Numbered from the stretch's first letter, positions 30,908 through 40,178 are shown. The stretch is DNA of 64,000 bases from Pseudoxanthomonas suwonensis (GCF_010093235.1 NZ_PDWP01000018.1:28043-92042); one strand, 5' to 3'. The notes: generated by a model not told the origin, from the letters alone. Numbers and translations: made by a program.

Positions 30908-31061
30908 GCCGCCCGGCGGATAGTGCGCGGCCGATGGCTGGCGACGCGTTACTCCGCCGCCACTACCTGGGAGCAGGCGAGGGCCTGGTCGATCGACACC
31001 AGGGTCCAGGCCGGCGGGGTCGCAGCGAGCCGTTCCAGCGGCGGGTCGCCGCGCTTCGAGC

Positions 31062-31382
31062 TCAGTGCGCCCCGGGCTTGTCGTGCCTGCTGCCGCCGCG
31101 GCAGCGCGGCGAGTCCGGCACGCTCGCGTCGGCCTCCCATTCGGCCGGGGTGTAGGTGTGCAGCGCCAGCGCGTGGATCTGCTGCATGAGCGCGCCCATC
31201 GCCGCGTAGACCGCCTGGTGGCGCTGGATCGGGCGCTTGCCGTCGAAGGCCTCGCTGACCACCACCGCCTTGTAGTGCGTCTCCAGCCCGCGGCTGTGCA
31301 TGTGACTCTCGTCCAGCACCTCCAGGTGCAGGGGTTGCAGGGCGGCGAGGGCCTGGCGGATCTGTTCGGCGCGGGTGCTCAT
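31062..31382 (-). CDS. BolA-family protein
   Basis: The 106-residue protein has the BolA fold: 'HLEVLDESHMHSRG', 'HYKAVVVSEAFDGK' and 'RHQAVYAAMG' with the invariant RH, then 'IHALALHTYTPAEWE' with the conserved His. BolA proteins work with monothiol glutaredoxins in iron-sulfur cluster delivery, and some influence morphology and envelope genes. The last 15 residues are a polar tail outside the domain. 'HMHSRG' resembles the E. coli BolA rather than IbaG pattern, but I do not name it further. The ribosome site is weak. Confidence 0.9.
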   Translation of the reverse strand: MSTRAEQIRQALAALQPLHLEVLDESHMHSRGLETHYKAVVVSEAFDGKRPIQRHQAVYAAMGALMQQIHALALHTYTPAEWEADASVPDSPRCRGGSRHDKPGAH

Positions 31383-31972
31383 GGCGAATGCGGGCGTGGG
31401 TCTTCTGGCGAGATGAAGGCGGAATCCCGTGGTTCAAGTGCGGATTGCAGGCGCCATCCGTTCCATCGCTCCGCCGTGCAGTAAGGTACGCCGGATCCGT
31501 GGCGCGGGGGAGGCGGGCAGATCGCCCGCCACGGACGCGGGACCAGCGGGGCAGCGAGAACCGGAAGGCGCCGCTGCGCGGGATCGCCGCGGCGTCCGAT
31601 GGCCATCCGCAGGTGGGGGGGTAGAGCAACCGGCCGCGCTGGATTCCGCGGTCGCCCACCGGGAGTTGCCCTGTCATGGTCCCAGGCCTCGTGCCCGGGT
31701 CTTGTCGCGACCCTGCCGAGGTCGCACTGCATCAAGGTCCGGGCGCAGACGACCTTCCGCCTCGAGATCCTGTCGGTGGGATGGCGGCCCGGCCGCGGCG
31801 AGTGCGATCACCGGGATGCTTCTGCATCGGGACGGAAACCGCACCGTGCCGTCCGGATTGTGCGCGGCCCGGCGAAGCAGTGCCGGCACTGTCTCCGCGA
31901 CCGGCATGACGGCCACGCCTGAACCGTTTCGGGGACCGCCACTGCAGGGCGCGATCGCCCTCGCGCAGGGGG
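31383..31972. other. Long intergenic stretch without a recognisable gene
   Basis: About 590 bases between the BolA gene and the blaI promoter hold no frame with family similarity or convincing codon bias on either strand. No tRNA, terminator with T-run or insertion sequence end was found. It may be a decayed gene or hold an unrecognised RNA. Confidence 0.5.
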
Positions 31973-32002
31973 TTGACAGGTACTTTCGTTTACGCTTGTA
32001 AT
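31973..32002 (+). promoter_or_regulatory. Promoter of the blaI-M56 operon
   Basis: A consensus -35 TTGACA (31973-31978) and a -10 TGTAAT (31997-32002) are 18 bases apart. This is the best-matching sigma-70 promoter in the window, about 33 bases before the blaI start, and it is overlapped by a predicted repressor site. Confidence 0.8.
31990..32001. promoter_or_regulatory. Predicted BlaI operator 1 (TTAC-N4-GTAA)
   Basis: The perfect dyad TTAC-GCTT-GTAA covers most of the -10 element. It matches the TTAC-N4-GTAA pattern of BlaI/MecI operators. Repressor bound here would block RNA polymerase. Confidence 0.75.
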
Positions 32003-32011
32003 TCACATCGA

Positions 32012-32023
32012 TTACGGGCGTAA
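32012..32023. promoter_or_regulatory. Predicted BlaI operator 2 (TTAC-N4-GTAA)
   Basis: The second perfect dyad, TTAC-GGGC-GTAA, is centred 22 bp (about two helix turns) from the first and ends two bases before GGAGG. The two sites together form a larger inverted repeat with 13 of 15 matching arm positions (31988-32002 and 32011-32025). Confidence 0.75.
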
Positions 32024-32034
32024 ACGGAGGCGTC

Positions 32035-32430
32035 ATGACTGCAGTCGAAATTCCCGTCACCGAAGCAGAGGCCTCGGTCATGGAGGTGCTGTGGGAGTCC
32101 AGCCCGCGCAGCTCGGAAGAGGTGGTGGCCGTCGTCGCGCCGGCCACCGGCTGGGCCGAACCGACGATCAAGACCCTGCTCAACCGGCTGCTCAACAAGG
32201 GCGCGATCAGCGCCGAGCGCGACGGCCGGCGCTACCTGTACTCGCCGGTGCTCACCCGCGAGGCCTGGGTACAGCAGCAGAGCGAAGGCCTGCTGGCGCG
32301 CCTGTTCGGCGGGCGGGTGGCGCCGCTGGTGGCGCACTTCAGCGAGCGTGGAAAACTCTCGGCGGCGGACATCGCCGAGCTCAAGCGGCTGGTTTCCGAA
32401 CTGGAGGAAGGAGAGGGCGATGGACGCTGA
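32035..32430 (+). CDS. BlaI/MecI/CopY-family transcriptional repressor
   Basis: The 131-residue protein is a winged-helix repressor of the BlaI family: 'TEAEASVMEVLWESSPRS' opens the DNA-binding domain, 'TIKTLLNRLLNKGAI' is the recognition-helix region, and the C-terminal helices (about 80-131) dimerise. Family members are inactivated by proteolysis, triggered by a membrane M56 sensor. Here that sensor is the next gene, which overlaps by 11 bases. Two TTAC-N4-GTAA dyads in the promoter indicate autorepression. GGAGG at 32026-32030 gives a strong ribosome site. Confidence 0.93.
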   Translation: MTAVEIPVTEAEASVMEVLWESSPRSSEEVVAVVAPATGWAEPTIKTLLNRLLNKGAISAERDGRRYLYSPVLTREAWVQQQSEGLLARLFGGRVAPLVAHFSERGKLSAADIAELKRLVSELEEGEGDGR

Positions 32431-33688
32431 CCTGTTCCTGCTGCTGCGCGCCACCCTGGCGCTGACCGGGGCCTGCGCGCTGGTGTTGTGCCTGCGTCGG
32501 CCCGCGCGCTTCCTGTGGGGGGTGCAGGGCGCCTACCTGCTCTGGGCCTGCGTGCCGGCAGCGCTGTTGGCGGCGCTGCTGCCGGCCAGCCAGTCCATGC
32601 ACGTGCCCGTCCCCGTCCCGGCGGAGTGGCTGGCTCCGGCGGAGCCGGCGGAGTCGGCGGCCTCCGTGCAGGCCGCGGGATTCCCGTGGCAGGCCTGGTT
32701 GCTGCCGGCATGGCTGGCCGGCGCGCTCGCCAGCGCCGGGGCGATGGCGTGGCAGCAATGGCGCTTCCGGCGCGCGCTGGGAGCGCTGCGCGAATACGGC
32801 CACGGCCTGTTCCAGGCCGGCAGTTCCTGCCCGGGCCTGCCGGCGGTGGTGGGCGGGCTGCGGCCGCGGATCCTGCTCCCCGCTGATTTCGAACAGCGCT
32901 ACAGCGAACGCGAGCGCGAACTGGTCCTGCAGCACGAGCGCCTGCACGTGCGTCGTGGCGACCTGCTGGCCAATGCGGCGGCCGCGCTGTTGCGCTGCCT
33001 GTTCTGGTTCCACCCGCTGCTGCCGGCGGTGCTGCGGCGCTTCCGGCACGACCAGGAGCTGGCGTGCGACGCCGGCGTGATCGCGCGCCACCCGGGCCAG
33101 AGGCGCGCGTATGCCGAAGCCATGCTCAAGGCCCAGTTGTCGCCCTCTTCCCCCGTCCCGCTGGGCTGCCACTGGCCGCACCGGCATCCACTGAAGGAGC
33201 GCATCGAAATGCTCAAGCGTCCGGTCTCCTCGCCGCGGCAGCGGATCGCAGCCGTGCTCTCCGTTTCCCTGCTGGCCGCCGGTACGGCCTGCGTGGCGTG
33301 GGCGGCCCAGCCGGCGAGGTCCGCTGCCCCGACACAGGCGCCATCCGCCAGCGGCGCGCCAGCGGCGGTCAGTGACACACAGGCTTCGCCGGCGCCGACG
33401 CCCAGGCGGAGCATGGTGCCGCCGCGCTATCCGAGGGAGGCCGCCGAAGCAGGCGTGACCGGGCTGGTGACGCTGTTGCTGGACGTGGATCGGGAGGGCA
33501 AGGTGGTTGGGGTCGAGGTGGAGCGCGCCGAGCCTGCGGGAGTGTTCGAGGTTGCCGCGATCGAGGCGGCCTGGCAGTGGCGGCTCGAGCCGAGGGTGGA
33601 GGATGAGCCCGGCGTTGCCTACAGGACGCGCGTGCCCATCCATTTCGCAATCGACCAACCGCAGGCGGACGAAGGGGGCGAGTCATGA
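32420..33688 (+). CDS. M56-family membrane metallopeptidase with C-terminal TonB domain
   Basis: The 422-residue protein pairs a BlaR1-like M56 peptidase with a TonB C-terminal domain. Four membrane helices are visible (about 7-27, 34-55, 91-111 and 277-297). The zinc motif H172-E-R-L-H176 lies in the loop before the last helix, on the cytoplasmic side expected for repressor cleavage, and 'QELACDAGV' supplies the next conserved acidic residues. There is no penicillin-binding sensor domain. Instead a Pro/Ala-rich linker leads to a TonB-like domain (about 333-412; 'PPRYPREAAEAGVTGLV') in the periplasm. The likely role is a sensor-protease that inactivates the BlaI-type repressor, with the TonB domain as sensor or partner-binding part. 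Confidence 0.9.
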   Translation: MDADLFLLLRATLALTGACALVLCLRRPARFLWGVQGAYLLWACVPAALLAALLPASQSMHVPVPVPAEWLAPAEPAESAASVQAAGFPWQAWLLPAWLAGALASAGAMAWQQWRFRRALGALREYGHGLFQAGSSCPGLPAVVGGLRPRILLPADFEQRYSERERELVLQHERLHVRRGDLLANAAAALLRCLFWFHPLLPAVLRRFRHDQELACDAGVIARHPGQRRAYAEAMLKAQLSPSSPVPLGCHWPHRHPLKERIEMLKRPVSSPRQRIAAVLSVSLLAAGTACVAWAAQPARSAAPTQAPSASGAPAAVSDTQASPAPTPRRSMVPPRYPREAAEAGVTGLVTLLLDVDREGKVVGVEVERAEPAGVFEVAAIEAAWQWRLEPRVEDEPGVAYRTRVPIHFAIDQPQADEGGES

Positions 33689-34278
33689 TGGCGTCCCGCA
33701 GCCAGCTGGATGCAGGCCGCGCCTGGTGGTGGTGCGTGGTCCTGCTGGCACCGGCCATCGCCGGCTGCGGGACCACCGCAGCCGGCGGACGGACCGACGT
33801 CAGCGCCGGCGTGGGCCAGCGCATGATCGTGCCGGAGCGGACGACGCGCTACGCGCTGGCCGACCACGAGGCCTTCGTGTTCCCGCAGGTCATGGCCAAC
33901 GACTCGCCTGAATTCCCCGAGGATTTCCACCCGCCCAGCCCGTTCGCGGCCACGGTGTGCGCATCCGTGGTGGTGGGCGAGGACGGATCGCTGCGCAACG
34001 TGCAGCTGGTCGAGGCGTCGGAGTGCATGGCGCCCGGGGAAGTGCCGGCGCCGCTGGCCACGGCCGTGCGCGAGGCGATGCAGGCCTGGAAATTCGGCCC
34101 GGCGATGCTGTGCGAGTACCCCGACGCCGCCACCCGCCAGCGCTCGTGGAACGGCAACGGCTGTTCCGGCCCCGTACGCGAGGCCAGGCCGGTGCCGGTG
34201 ACGCTGACCTGGGCCTTCACCTTCGAGTTGCGCGACGGCCGGCCGCAGGTGACGGCCACCCGCACGGGCGGCGGCTGA
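33685..34278 (+). CDS. Lipoprotein with TonB-C-like domain
   Basis: The 197-residue protein has a lipoprotein signal peptide with lipobox 'PAIAGC' (Cys near residue 28). The mature part contains a degenerate TonB C-terminal-like region ('TVCASVVVGEDGSLRNVQLVEASEC', then 'ATAVREAMQAWKFGPA'), resembling the domain fused to the upstream peptidase but with four added cysteines that could form disulfides. Its start overlaps the upstream stop (ATGA), so the three genes form one operon. It may be an accessory to the sensor; no known function fits. Confidence 0.82.
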   Translation: MMASRSQLDAGRAWWWCVVLLAPAIAGCGTTAAGGRTDVSAGVGQRMIVPERTTRYALADHEAFVFPQVMANDSPEFPEDFHPPSPFAATVCASVVVGEDGSLRNVQLVEASECMAPGEVPAPLATAVREAMQAWKFGPAMLCEYPDAATRQRSWNGNGCSGPVREARPVPVTLTWAFTFELRDGRPQVTATRTGGG

Positions 34279-34836
34279 TCACTGCTGCAGCATATCCGGG
34301 CGGAACAACCGGCGACGGCTGGTCTCGTCGCCGGACACCATGAACCGGCCTTCGCCGCGGTAATGCACGGTGCGCGGCCACTTCGGCCTTGCCGCGACGT
34401 GGGCGCGCACCACCTGCCACACGAACAGCGGGTAGTCGTCGTTGATGTGGGTGCGACGCAGGCGGCATTCGAAGCTGGCGTGGCATTCGCCGATGAGCGG
34501 GGCATCAACCGCGTCCGCGGGCGAGGCGGTCAGGCCGAAGCGCTCGAACTTGTCGACCTCGGCGCTGCTGCAATTGCCGATCCCGGCCACCGCGTCCAGC
34601 AGCGGCGCGGTGGGCAGGTTGATCACGCACTGGCGGCTGCGCCGTGCCAGGGCATGGCTGGTATTGGCATCCCAGATGTAGGTGCCGACCAGGTCGTAGC
34701 CGAGCATCATGTGCCAGCCGCAGGTCATGATCGCGCGCTGGCCTTTCCACGCGGTGGTGATGAGGACCAGCGGGCCGGGCTCGAGGAAGCGCCGGACCTT
34801 CTCCACCGGGAACGCGGTCTTGCGGGGCAGGGCCAT
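34279..34836 (-). CDS. Flavin reductase-like FMN-binding protein
   Basis: The 185-residue protein matches the flavin reductase-like (DIM6/NTAB) split-barrel fold that binds FMN: 'GPLVLITTAWKGQRAIMTCGWHMML', 'YIWDANTSHALARRSRQCVINLP', and 'ECHASFECRLRRTH'. Members reduce flavin or serve as flavoproteins of unknown substrate. AGGAG precedes the ATG at 34836. It lies 56 bp downstream of modC on the same strand without a terminator, so it may be expressed with the molybdate transporter. Its stop codon is directly next to that of the convergent lipoprotein gene. Confidence 0.85.
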   Translation of the reverse strand: MALPRKTAFPVEKVRRFLEPGPLVLITTAWKGQRAIMTCGWHMMLGYDLVGTYIWDANTSHALARRSRQCVINLPTAPLLDAVAGIGNCSSAEVDKFERFGLTASPADAVDAPLIGECHASFECRLRRTHINDDYPLFVWQVVRAHVAARPKWPRTVHYRGEGRFMVSGDETSRRRLFRPDMLQQ

Positions 34837-34892
34837 GGGCTGCTCCTGTGCGGTGCCGCGGCCAGCGTGATGCCGCAGGCGGCAACGCTGCG

Positions 34893-35507
34893 TCAATCCA
34901 GCACGTGGATGGCGTCGGCCAGGCGCCGGACCTCGTCGGGGTGGTGGCTGACGTAGAGCATCGGCAGGCGGACCTCGTCGCGCACCTTCTGCAGCCACGG
35001 GATCAGTTCCTCGCGGCGGGCCGGATCCAGCGCCGACAGCGGTTCGTCGAACAGCAGCACCGCCGGCTGCGAGAGCAGGGCGCGGCCGATCGCCACGCGC
35101 TGGGCTTCGCCGCCGGACAGGTGGCGCGTGCGCCGGTCCAGCAGGTGGCCGATGCCCAGCAGCTCGACCACCGCGTCGAAGGCGAAGCCGGCCTGGCCGC
35201 CGCGGTGGCGGCCGTAGAGCAGGTTGCGGCGCACGTCCAGGTGCGGGAACAGGCGCGCGTCCTGGAACACGTAACCGACCTGGCGACGATGGGTGGGCAC
35301 GTCGATGCCGCGCGCGCTGTCGTACAGCACGCGGCCATCGATCTCGATCCGGCCCGATTCCGGCCTCACCAGCCCGGCGATGGCGTTGAGCACGCTGGTC
35401 TTGCCGGCGCCGGACGGCCCGGCGATCGCCAGCACCCGCGCCTGCTCGTCGATCCGCACGTGGCGGTGGAAGCCGCCGCGACGCAGCTGGATGTCGACCT
35501 TCAGCAT
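34893..35507 (-). CDS. modC: Molybdate ABC transporter ATPase, short form lacking the MOP domain
   Basis: ModC hydrolyses ATP to drive molybdate import through ModB. The 204-residue product has Walker A 'GPSGAGKTSVL', Q-loop 'VFQDARLFPHLDVRRNL', signature 'LSGGEAQRVAIGRAL', Walker B 'LLFDEPLSALDP' and H-loop 'YVSHHPDEV'. It stops shortly after the H-loop, whereas typical ModC (about 350 residues) continues into a molybdate-binding MOP domain involved in feedback control. No frameshifted remnant of MOP was seen downstream. It follows modB by 31 bp. Confidence 0.9.
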   Translation of the reverse strand: MLKVDIQLRRGGFHRHVRIDEQARVLAIAGPSGAGKTSVLNAIAGLVRPESGRIEIDGRVLYDSARGIDVPTHRRQVGYVFQDARLFPHLDVRRNLLYGRHRGGQAGFAFDAVVELLGIGHLLDRRTRHLSGGEAQRVAIGRALLSQPAVLLFDEPLSALDPARREELIPWLQKVRDEVRLPMLYVSHHPDEVRRLADAIHVLD

Positions 35508-35538
35508 GGCGCGGCTCCGTCGATGGCCTGGGGCACGC

Positions 35539-36237
35539 TCATTCCTCCTCGCCCCCGCGCTGGCGTCGCACCAGCCATTCGGAGGCCAGCAGCGCGGCCA
35601 GCGAGATCGCCAGCGCCACGGCCGCCAGCCGCCAGATCCCGGGCTCGCCGCCGGGTACCTGCATCAGCCCGTAGATCTCCGAGGACAGGGTACGGGTCTC
35701 GCCCGGGATGGCGGAGACGAAGGTGATGGTCGCGCCGAACTCGCCCAGCGCCTTGGCGAAACCCAGTGCCGCGCCGGCGACCAGGCCCGGCCAGGACAGC
35801 GGCAGGGTCACGGTGAGGAACACCCGCCATGGCGCTGCGCCGAGGGTGGCCGCGGCCTGTTCCAGGCGCCGGTCGACATTCTCGATCGACAGCCGGATCG
35901 CGCGCACCATCAGCGGGAAACCCATCACTGCGCAGGCCAGCGCCGCGCCGGTCCAGCGGAACGCGAAGCTGATGCCGAGGGCTTCCTCCAGCCAGCGCCC
36001 GAGGGGTCCCTGCTGGCCGAACAGCACCAGCAGCGCGTAGCCCATCACCACCGGCGGCAGCACCAGCGGCAGGTGCACCAGGGCGTCGAGCAGCGACTTC
36101 CCCGGGAAGCGCACCCGCGCCAGCAGCCAGGCCACCGCAACGCCGAACGGCAGGCTGGCGATGGCGGCGACCGCGGCCACCTTCAGGCTCAGCGCGATGG
36201 CGGTGACTTCGTCCGGGGTGAAGCCGGGCAAGGTCAT
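35539..36237 (-). CDS. modB: Molybdate ABC transporter permease
   Basis: The 232-residue inner-membrane permease has five to six membrane helices and the EAA-type loop that contacts the ATPase ('LEQAAATLGAAPWRVFLTVTLPLSWPG' region, about 118-143). It starts with 'LPGFTPDEVTAIALSLKVA', typical of ModB. It lies 6 bp downstream of modA and upstream of modC. Confidence 0.94.
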   Translation of the reverse strand: MTLPGFTPDEVTAIALSLKVAAVAAIASLPFGVAVAWLLARVRFPGKSLLDALVHLPLVLPPVVMGYALLVLFGQQGPLGRWLEEALGISFAFRWTGAALACAVMGFPLMVRAIRLSIENVDRRLEQAAATLGAAPWRVFLTVTLPLSWPGLVAGAALGFAKALGEFGATITFVSAIPGETRTLSSEIYGLMQVPGGEPGIWRLAAVALAISLAALLASEWLVRRQRGGEEE

Positions 36238-36243
36238 GCGTGG

Positions 36244-37041
36244 TCAGTCCCTTGGCAGGAATCCGTGGCGCACGAAGATCGAGCGCGCCGGTGGCGTGGA
36301 CAGCCAGCGTACGAAATCACGCGCCGGCGTGCCGGCACCGGCCACCGCGGCCACCGGATAGACGACCGGGGGATGGCTGCCGGCGGGAAAGGTGGCGACG
36401 ACCTGGACCCGCGGCTCGGCCCTGGCGTCGGAGGCATAGACCAGGCCCAGCGGGGTCTCGCCGCGCGCCACCAGCATCAGCGCCGCGCGCACGCTGTCCG
36501 CCTCGGCGAGCCGGCCCCGGACTGCCGCCCAGTGGCCCAGCGACTCCAGTGCCTGGCGGCCGTACTTGCCCGCCGGCACGGTGCCGGTGTGGGCGATCGC
36601 CAGCCGGCCCCTGCCGCCCAGTGCCGCGAGCACGCTGCCGGGGCGCGACAGGTCCAGCGGGCCGGCCGTCGCGTTGCGTGGCGCCACCAGCACGAGCGTG
36701 TTCCCGAGCAGCTCGCGACGCGTGCCTGCGTCGATCCGCCCGCGCTGCTGCAGGTAGTCCATCCATTCCAAGTCGGCTGACACGAAGACCTGCGCCGGCG
36801 CGCCCTGTTCGATCTGCCGCGCCAGCGCCGAGCTGGCCGCGTACGACACCCGCACCGGCGTGCCGCTTGCGCGGGTATAGGCCGCGGCCGCTTCGTCCAG
36901 CGACTCCTTCAGGCTGGCGGCCGCGAATACCGTCAGTGCCGCGGGCTGTCCGGCTGCACGGGCGGCCACGGGCTGGACCGACGCCGCCAGCGCGAGGAGC
37001 GCGGCAAGGAAGGAGCGCAGCAGGACGGACAGGCTGGGCAT
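36244..37041 (-). CDS. modA: Molybdate-binding periplasmic protein
   Basis: The 265-residue solute-binding protein has a signal peptide (about 1-30, ending 'ARAAG'). Family motifs follow: '[15 protein letters not shown]', '[25 protein letters not shown]', and the conserved Gly/Tyr-rich hinge '[15 protein letters not shown]'. The two Ser-containing segments bind the oxyanion. ATG 37041 follows GGAGAA; upstream in-frame codons are not signal-peptide-like. It is first in modABC, which feeds molybdenum-cofactor enzymes. Confidence 0.94.
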   Translation of the reverse strand: MPSLSVLLRSFLAALLALAASVQPVAARAAGQPAALTVFAAASLKESLDEAAAAYTRASGTPVRVSYAASSALARQIEQGAPAQVFVSADLEWMDYLQQRGRIDAGTRRELLGNTLVLVAPRNATAGPLDLSRPGSVLAALGGRGRLAIAHTGTVPAGKYGRQALESLGHWAAVRGRLAEADSVRAALMLVARGETPLGLVYASDARAEPRVQVVATFPAGSHPPVVYPVAAVAGAGTPARDFVRWLSTPPARSIFVRHGFLPRD

Positions 37042-37166
37042 GGCGTTCTCCGGTGGGGGGGCGGCGAAGGCGTCTTGCTCTGGACCTTGCAGGGCCACGC
37101 CTGCGCGGTGGCCCGGGCATCCAGACTAAGCGGAGCGGCGTCGACGTGCAGCCCAGGCCGGTTCCG

Positions 37167-38021
37167 TCACCGCTTCCCGCCCAGCGTGGCCTCGAGCACT
37201 TCGACCAGGCGTGCCGCGCCAAGGCGCAGCTGAGTTTCCTGGACCGGCAGCTGGGCCGCCACGTAGGCATCGTCGATGACGTGGCCCTCCGGATACACGC
37301 CAGGCGCCACGGACGCGCGGCAGGACTCCTCGACCCACGGCACCGGGAACCCGGCGCGTGGCGGACGGCCGATGGAGGCGACCTTCGGCGCGGGCAGGGC
37401 GCGCAGGCGCTCCAGCCAGGCGTCCTCGCCGAGGTTGCGGGTGCGCATCAGGCCGCTGTCCCACAGCGAATGCAGGTTGGTGCCCTTGCCGCGGTAGTTG
37501 ACCTGGTAGTCGTTGCCGCCGCGGTCGTGGCGGTTGCCGGCATGCAGCGGCTGGTGGGCGTCGCCTGCCAGGTGCACGACGAACTTCAGCGCCTGCAGGC
37601 GCTCGGCATCGCTGCGCGTGCGGTCGGCGAGGATGCGGGCCTGCGCTTCCAGCGCTTCGTTGACGCAGGCGCCGTCGGGGCAGTGCGCATCGCGTTCGTA
37701 GCGGCAGCCGGCCTCGGCGATGTTGACGTAGTGCCACGGCGCCGAGCGGCGGCCCAGGGCGGGATCGGAGCCACGCAGGTTGTCGGCCCAGTTGGCGATG
37801 CCGGCCAGGGTCGGCTCCTGCTCGCCCTGCAGCAGCCGCGCCACCTCGGCACGGGTAGCGGGCGAAAGGCCTTCCTCGGCCAGGCGTGCGACGAGCCGGT
37901 GGCCCAGCGGGCCCCATGCATGTGCCGGCATGGCGACGGCGATGGACAGGAAAAGGCCCGGCAGCCACGCGAGGCGGCGCCGGGCCCGGTTCGGACGGTT
38001 GGAAGCGGTGCGGGACATCAT
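37167..38021 (-). CDS. Secreted S1/P1 nuclease family protein
   Basis: The 284-residue protein is a zinc-dependent S1/P1-type nuclease that degrades single-stranded DNA and RNA. The signal peptide ends 'PAHA', so the mature protein starts with Trp ('WGPLGHRLVA'), the N-terminal Trp that binds zinc in this family. Other ligands are visible: Asp in 'ANWADN', His in 'WHYVNI', and His/Asp in 'VHLAGDAHQPLHAGN'. Usual length is 260-300. It should be periplasmic or secreted, for nucleotide scavenging. It lies 62 bp downstream of ompW on the same strand. Confidence 0.93.
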   Translation of the reverse strand: MMSRTASNRPNRARRRLAWLPGLFLSIAVAMPAHAWGPLGHRLVARLAEEGLSPATRAEVARLLQGEQEPTLAGIANWADNLRGSDPALGRRSAPWHYVNIAEAGCRYERDAHCPDGACVNEALEAQARILADRTRSDAERLQALKFVVHLAGDAHQPLHAGNRHDRGGNDYQVNYRGKGTNLHSLWDSGLMRTRNLGEDAWLERLRALPAPKVASIGRPPRAGFPVPWVEESCRASVAPGVYPEGHVIDDAYVAAQLPVQETQLRLGAARLVEVLEATLGGKR

Positions 38022-38083
38022 CGGTCAACTTTAACCGACTGTCCCGCACCACCGCCTTTCCCCGCCAAGGGAACCTGTCGGGC

Positions 38084-38704
38084 TCAGAACTTCATGACGT
38101 ACGAGGCGCCGTACACCAGCGGGTCGATGTTGGCGGTGCCGAGCTTGGCGCCGTCGACCTTGACGTCGGTGTCGATGTCGGCCCAGCGCACGTCGACGCG
38201 CAGCGAAGCCTTCTCGCTGACCTTGAAGTCCACGCCGGCGTGCGCGGCCAGGCCGAAGGAGTCGTCCAGCTTCAGCTTGCTGCCGGACAGGATGCCGGTG
38301 GTGTCCTCGCTGAAGAAGGTGGTGTAGTTGATGCCCACGCCCAGCAGCGGCGAGACCTTGCCCGCGCTGTTGAAGTGGTACTGCAGCGCGATGGTCGGCG
38401 GCAGGTGCTTGGTCTCGCCGACCTTGCCCACGCCCTTGATCGCGATGTCGTGCTTGAACGGCAGCGCGCCCAGCACCTCGATGCCCAGGTTGTCCTTGAT
38501 GAAATACTCGAAGGTCACGCTCGGCTTGAAGTCGCTGTCGACGTCCAGCGGCAGGGTGCCGTTGGCCAGCTTGCCGTTGTCGGACTTCGGGGCGACCTGG
38601 TGCAGGCCGACGCCGAGGGTCCAGTCGCCCGCGGACTGGGCGAAGGCCGGGGCGGCGAGGGCGGCGAGGGAAGCGACGACCAGCGGGAGGAGCTTGTGTT
38701 TCAT
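38084..38704 (-). CDS. ompW: OmpW-family outer-membrane protein
   Basis: OmpW is an eight-stranded outer-membrane beta-barrel with a hydrophobic channel for small molecules. The 206-residue protein (from ATG 38704) has a signal peptide ending 'APAFAQ', alternating beta strands, and the C-terminal aromatic residue ('VYGASYVMKF') recognised by BAM. OmpW is FNR-activated in E. coli, and an FNR/CRP-like dyad lies about 67 bp upstream here (38764-38779). The ribosome site is weak. Confidence 0.93.
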   Translation of the reverse strand: MKHKLLPLVVASLAALAAPAFAQSAGDWTLGVGLHQVAPKSDNGKLANGTLPLDVDSDFKPSVTFEYFIKDNLGIEVLGALPFKHDIAIKGVGKVGETKHLPPTIALQYHFNSAGKVSPLLGVGINYTTFFSEDTTGILSGSKLKLDDSFGLAAHAGVDFKVSEKASLRVDVRWADIDTDVKVDGAKLGTANIDPLVYGASYVMKF

Positions 38705-38763
38705 CGGTAACACTCTGCGTGTTGGGTGTGGCGCAAAGTCTCCGCCCGGCCCGGCGGGGCCGC

Positions 38764-38779
38764 CTTGATTCCAGTCAAG
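38764..38779. promoter_or_regulatory. FNR/CRP-type dyad between ompW and gapA
   Basis: TTGAT-N4-GTCAA differs by one base from the FNR consensus TTGAT-N4-ATCAA; the outer arms CTTGA and TCAAG pair perfectly. It is centred about 67 bp before ompW and 117 bp before gapA. Either gene could be the target. Confidence 0.5.
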
Positions 38780-38807
38780 CCGGGGCCACGGGGCCTGCGG
38801 GGCCCGG

Positions 38808-39893
<1,086 letters not shown>

Positions 39894-39913
39894 CAGCGTC
39901 GGCCACGGAACGG

Positions 39914-39944
39914 AAAGCCCCGGCAATGCCGGGGCTTTTTCTTT
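39914..39944 (+). terminator. Rho-independent terminator of gapA
   Basis: A perfect 11-bp stem (39914-39924 and 39928-39938) with loop AAT runs into a T-rich tail. It begins 21 bases after the stop codon. Confidence 0.93.
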
Positions 39945-40178
39945 GCGCCGGAGCGGGCCAGGGCGCCGGCAGGTCCGGCCGGGCGCGCTGGCGCGGATGG
40001 TCGTTCGACCGGCCAGGGCGGGTCGGTGCAGTACGGGCCCCGGGCGGCGGCGATCGATCCGGATCGGCAGCTGAATGGCATGCATGGAGTCCAGCGCCGG
40101 CCGGGCCCCGCGCTCCGGTAGCATGCGGGCGGCCGGGGGAGTTGGCTGGCGGATCCACGACGTGGGGGGGAGGGGCGC

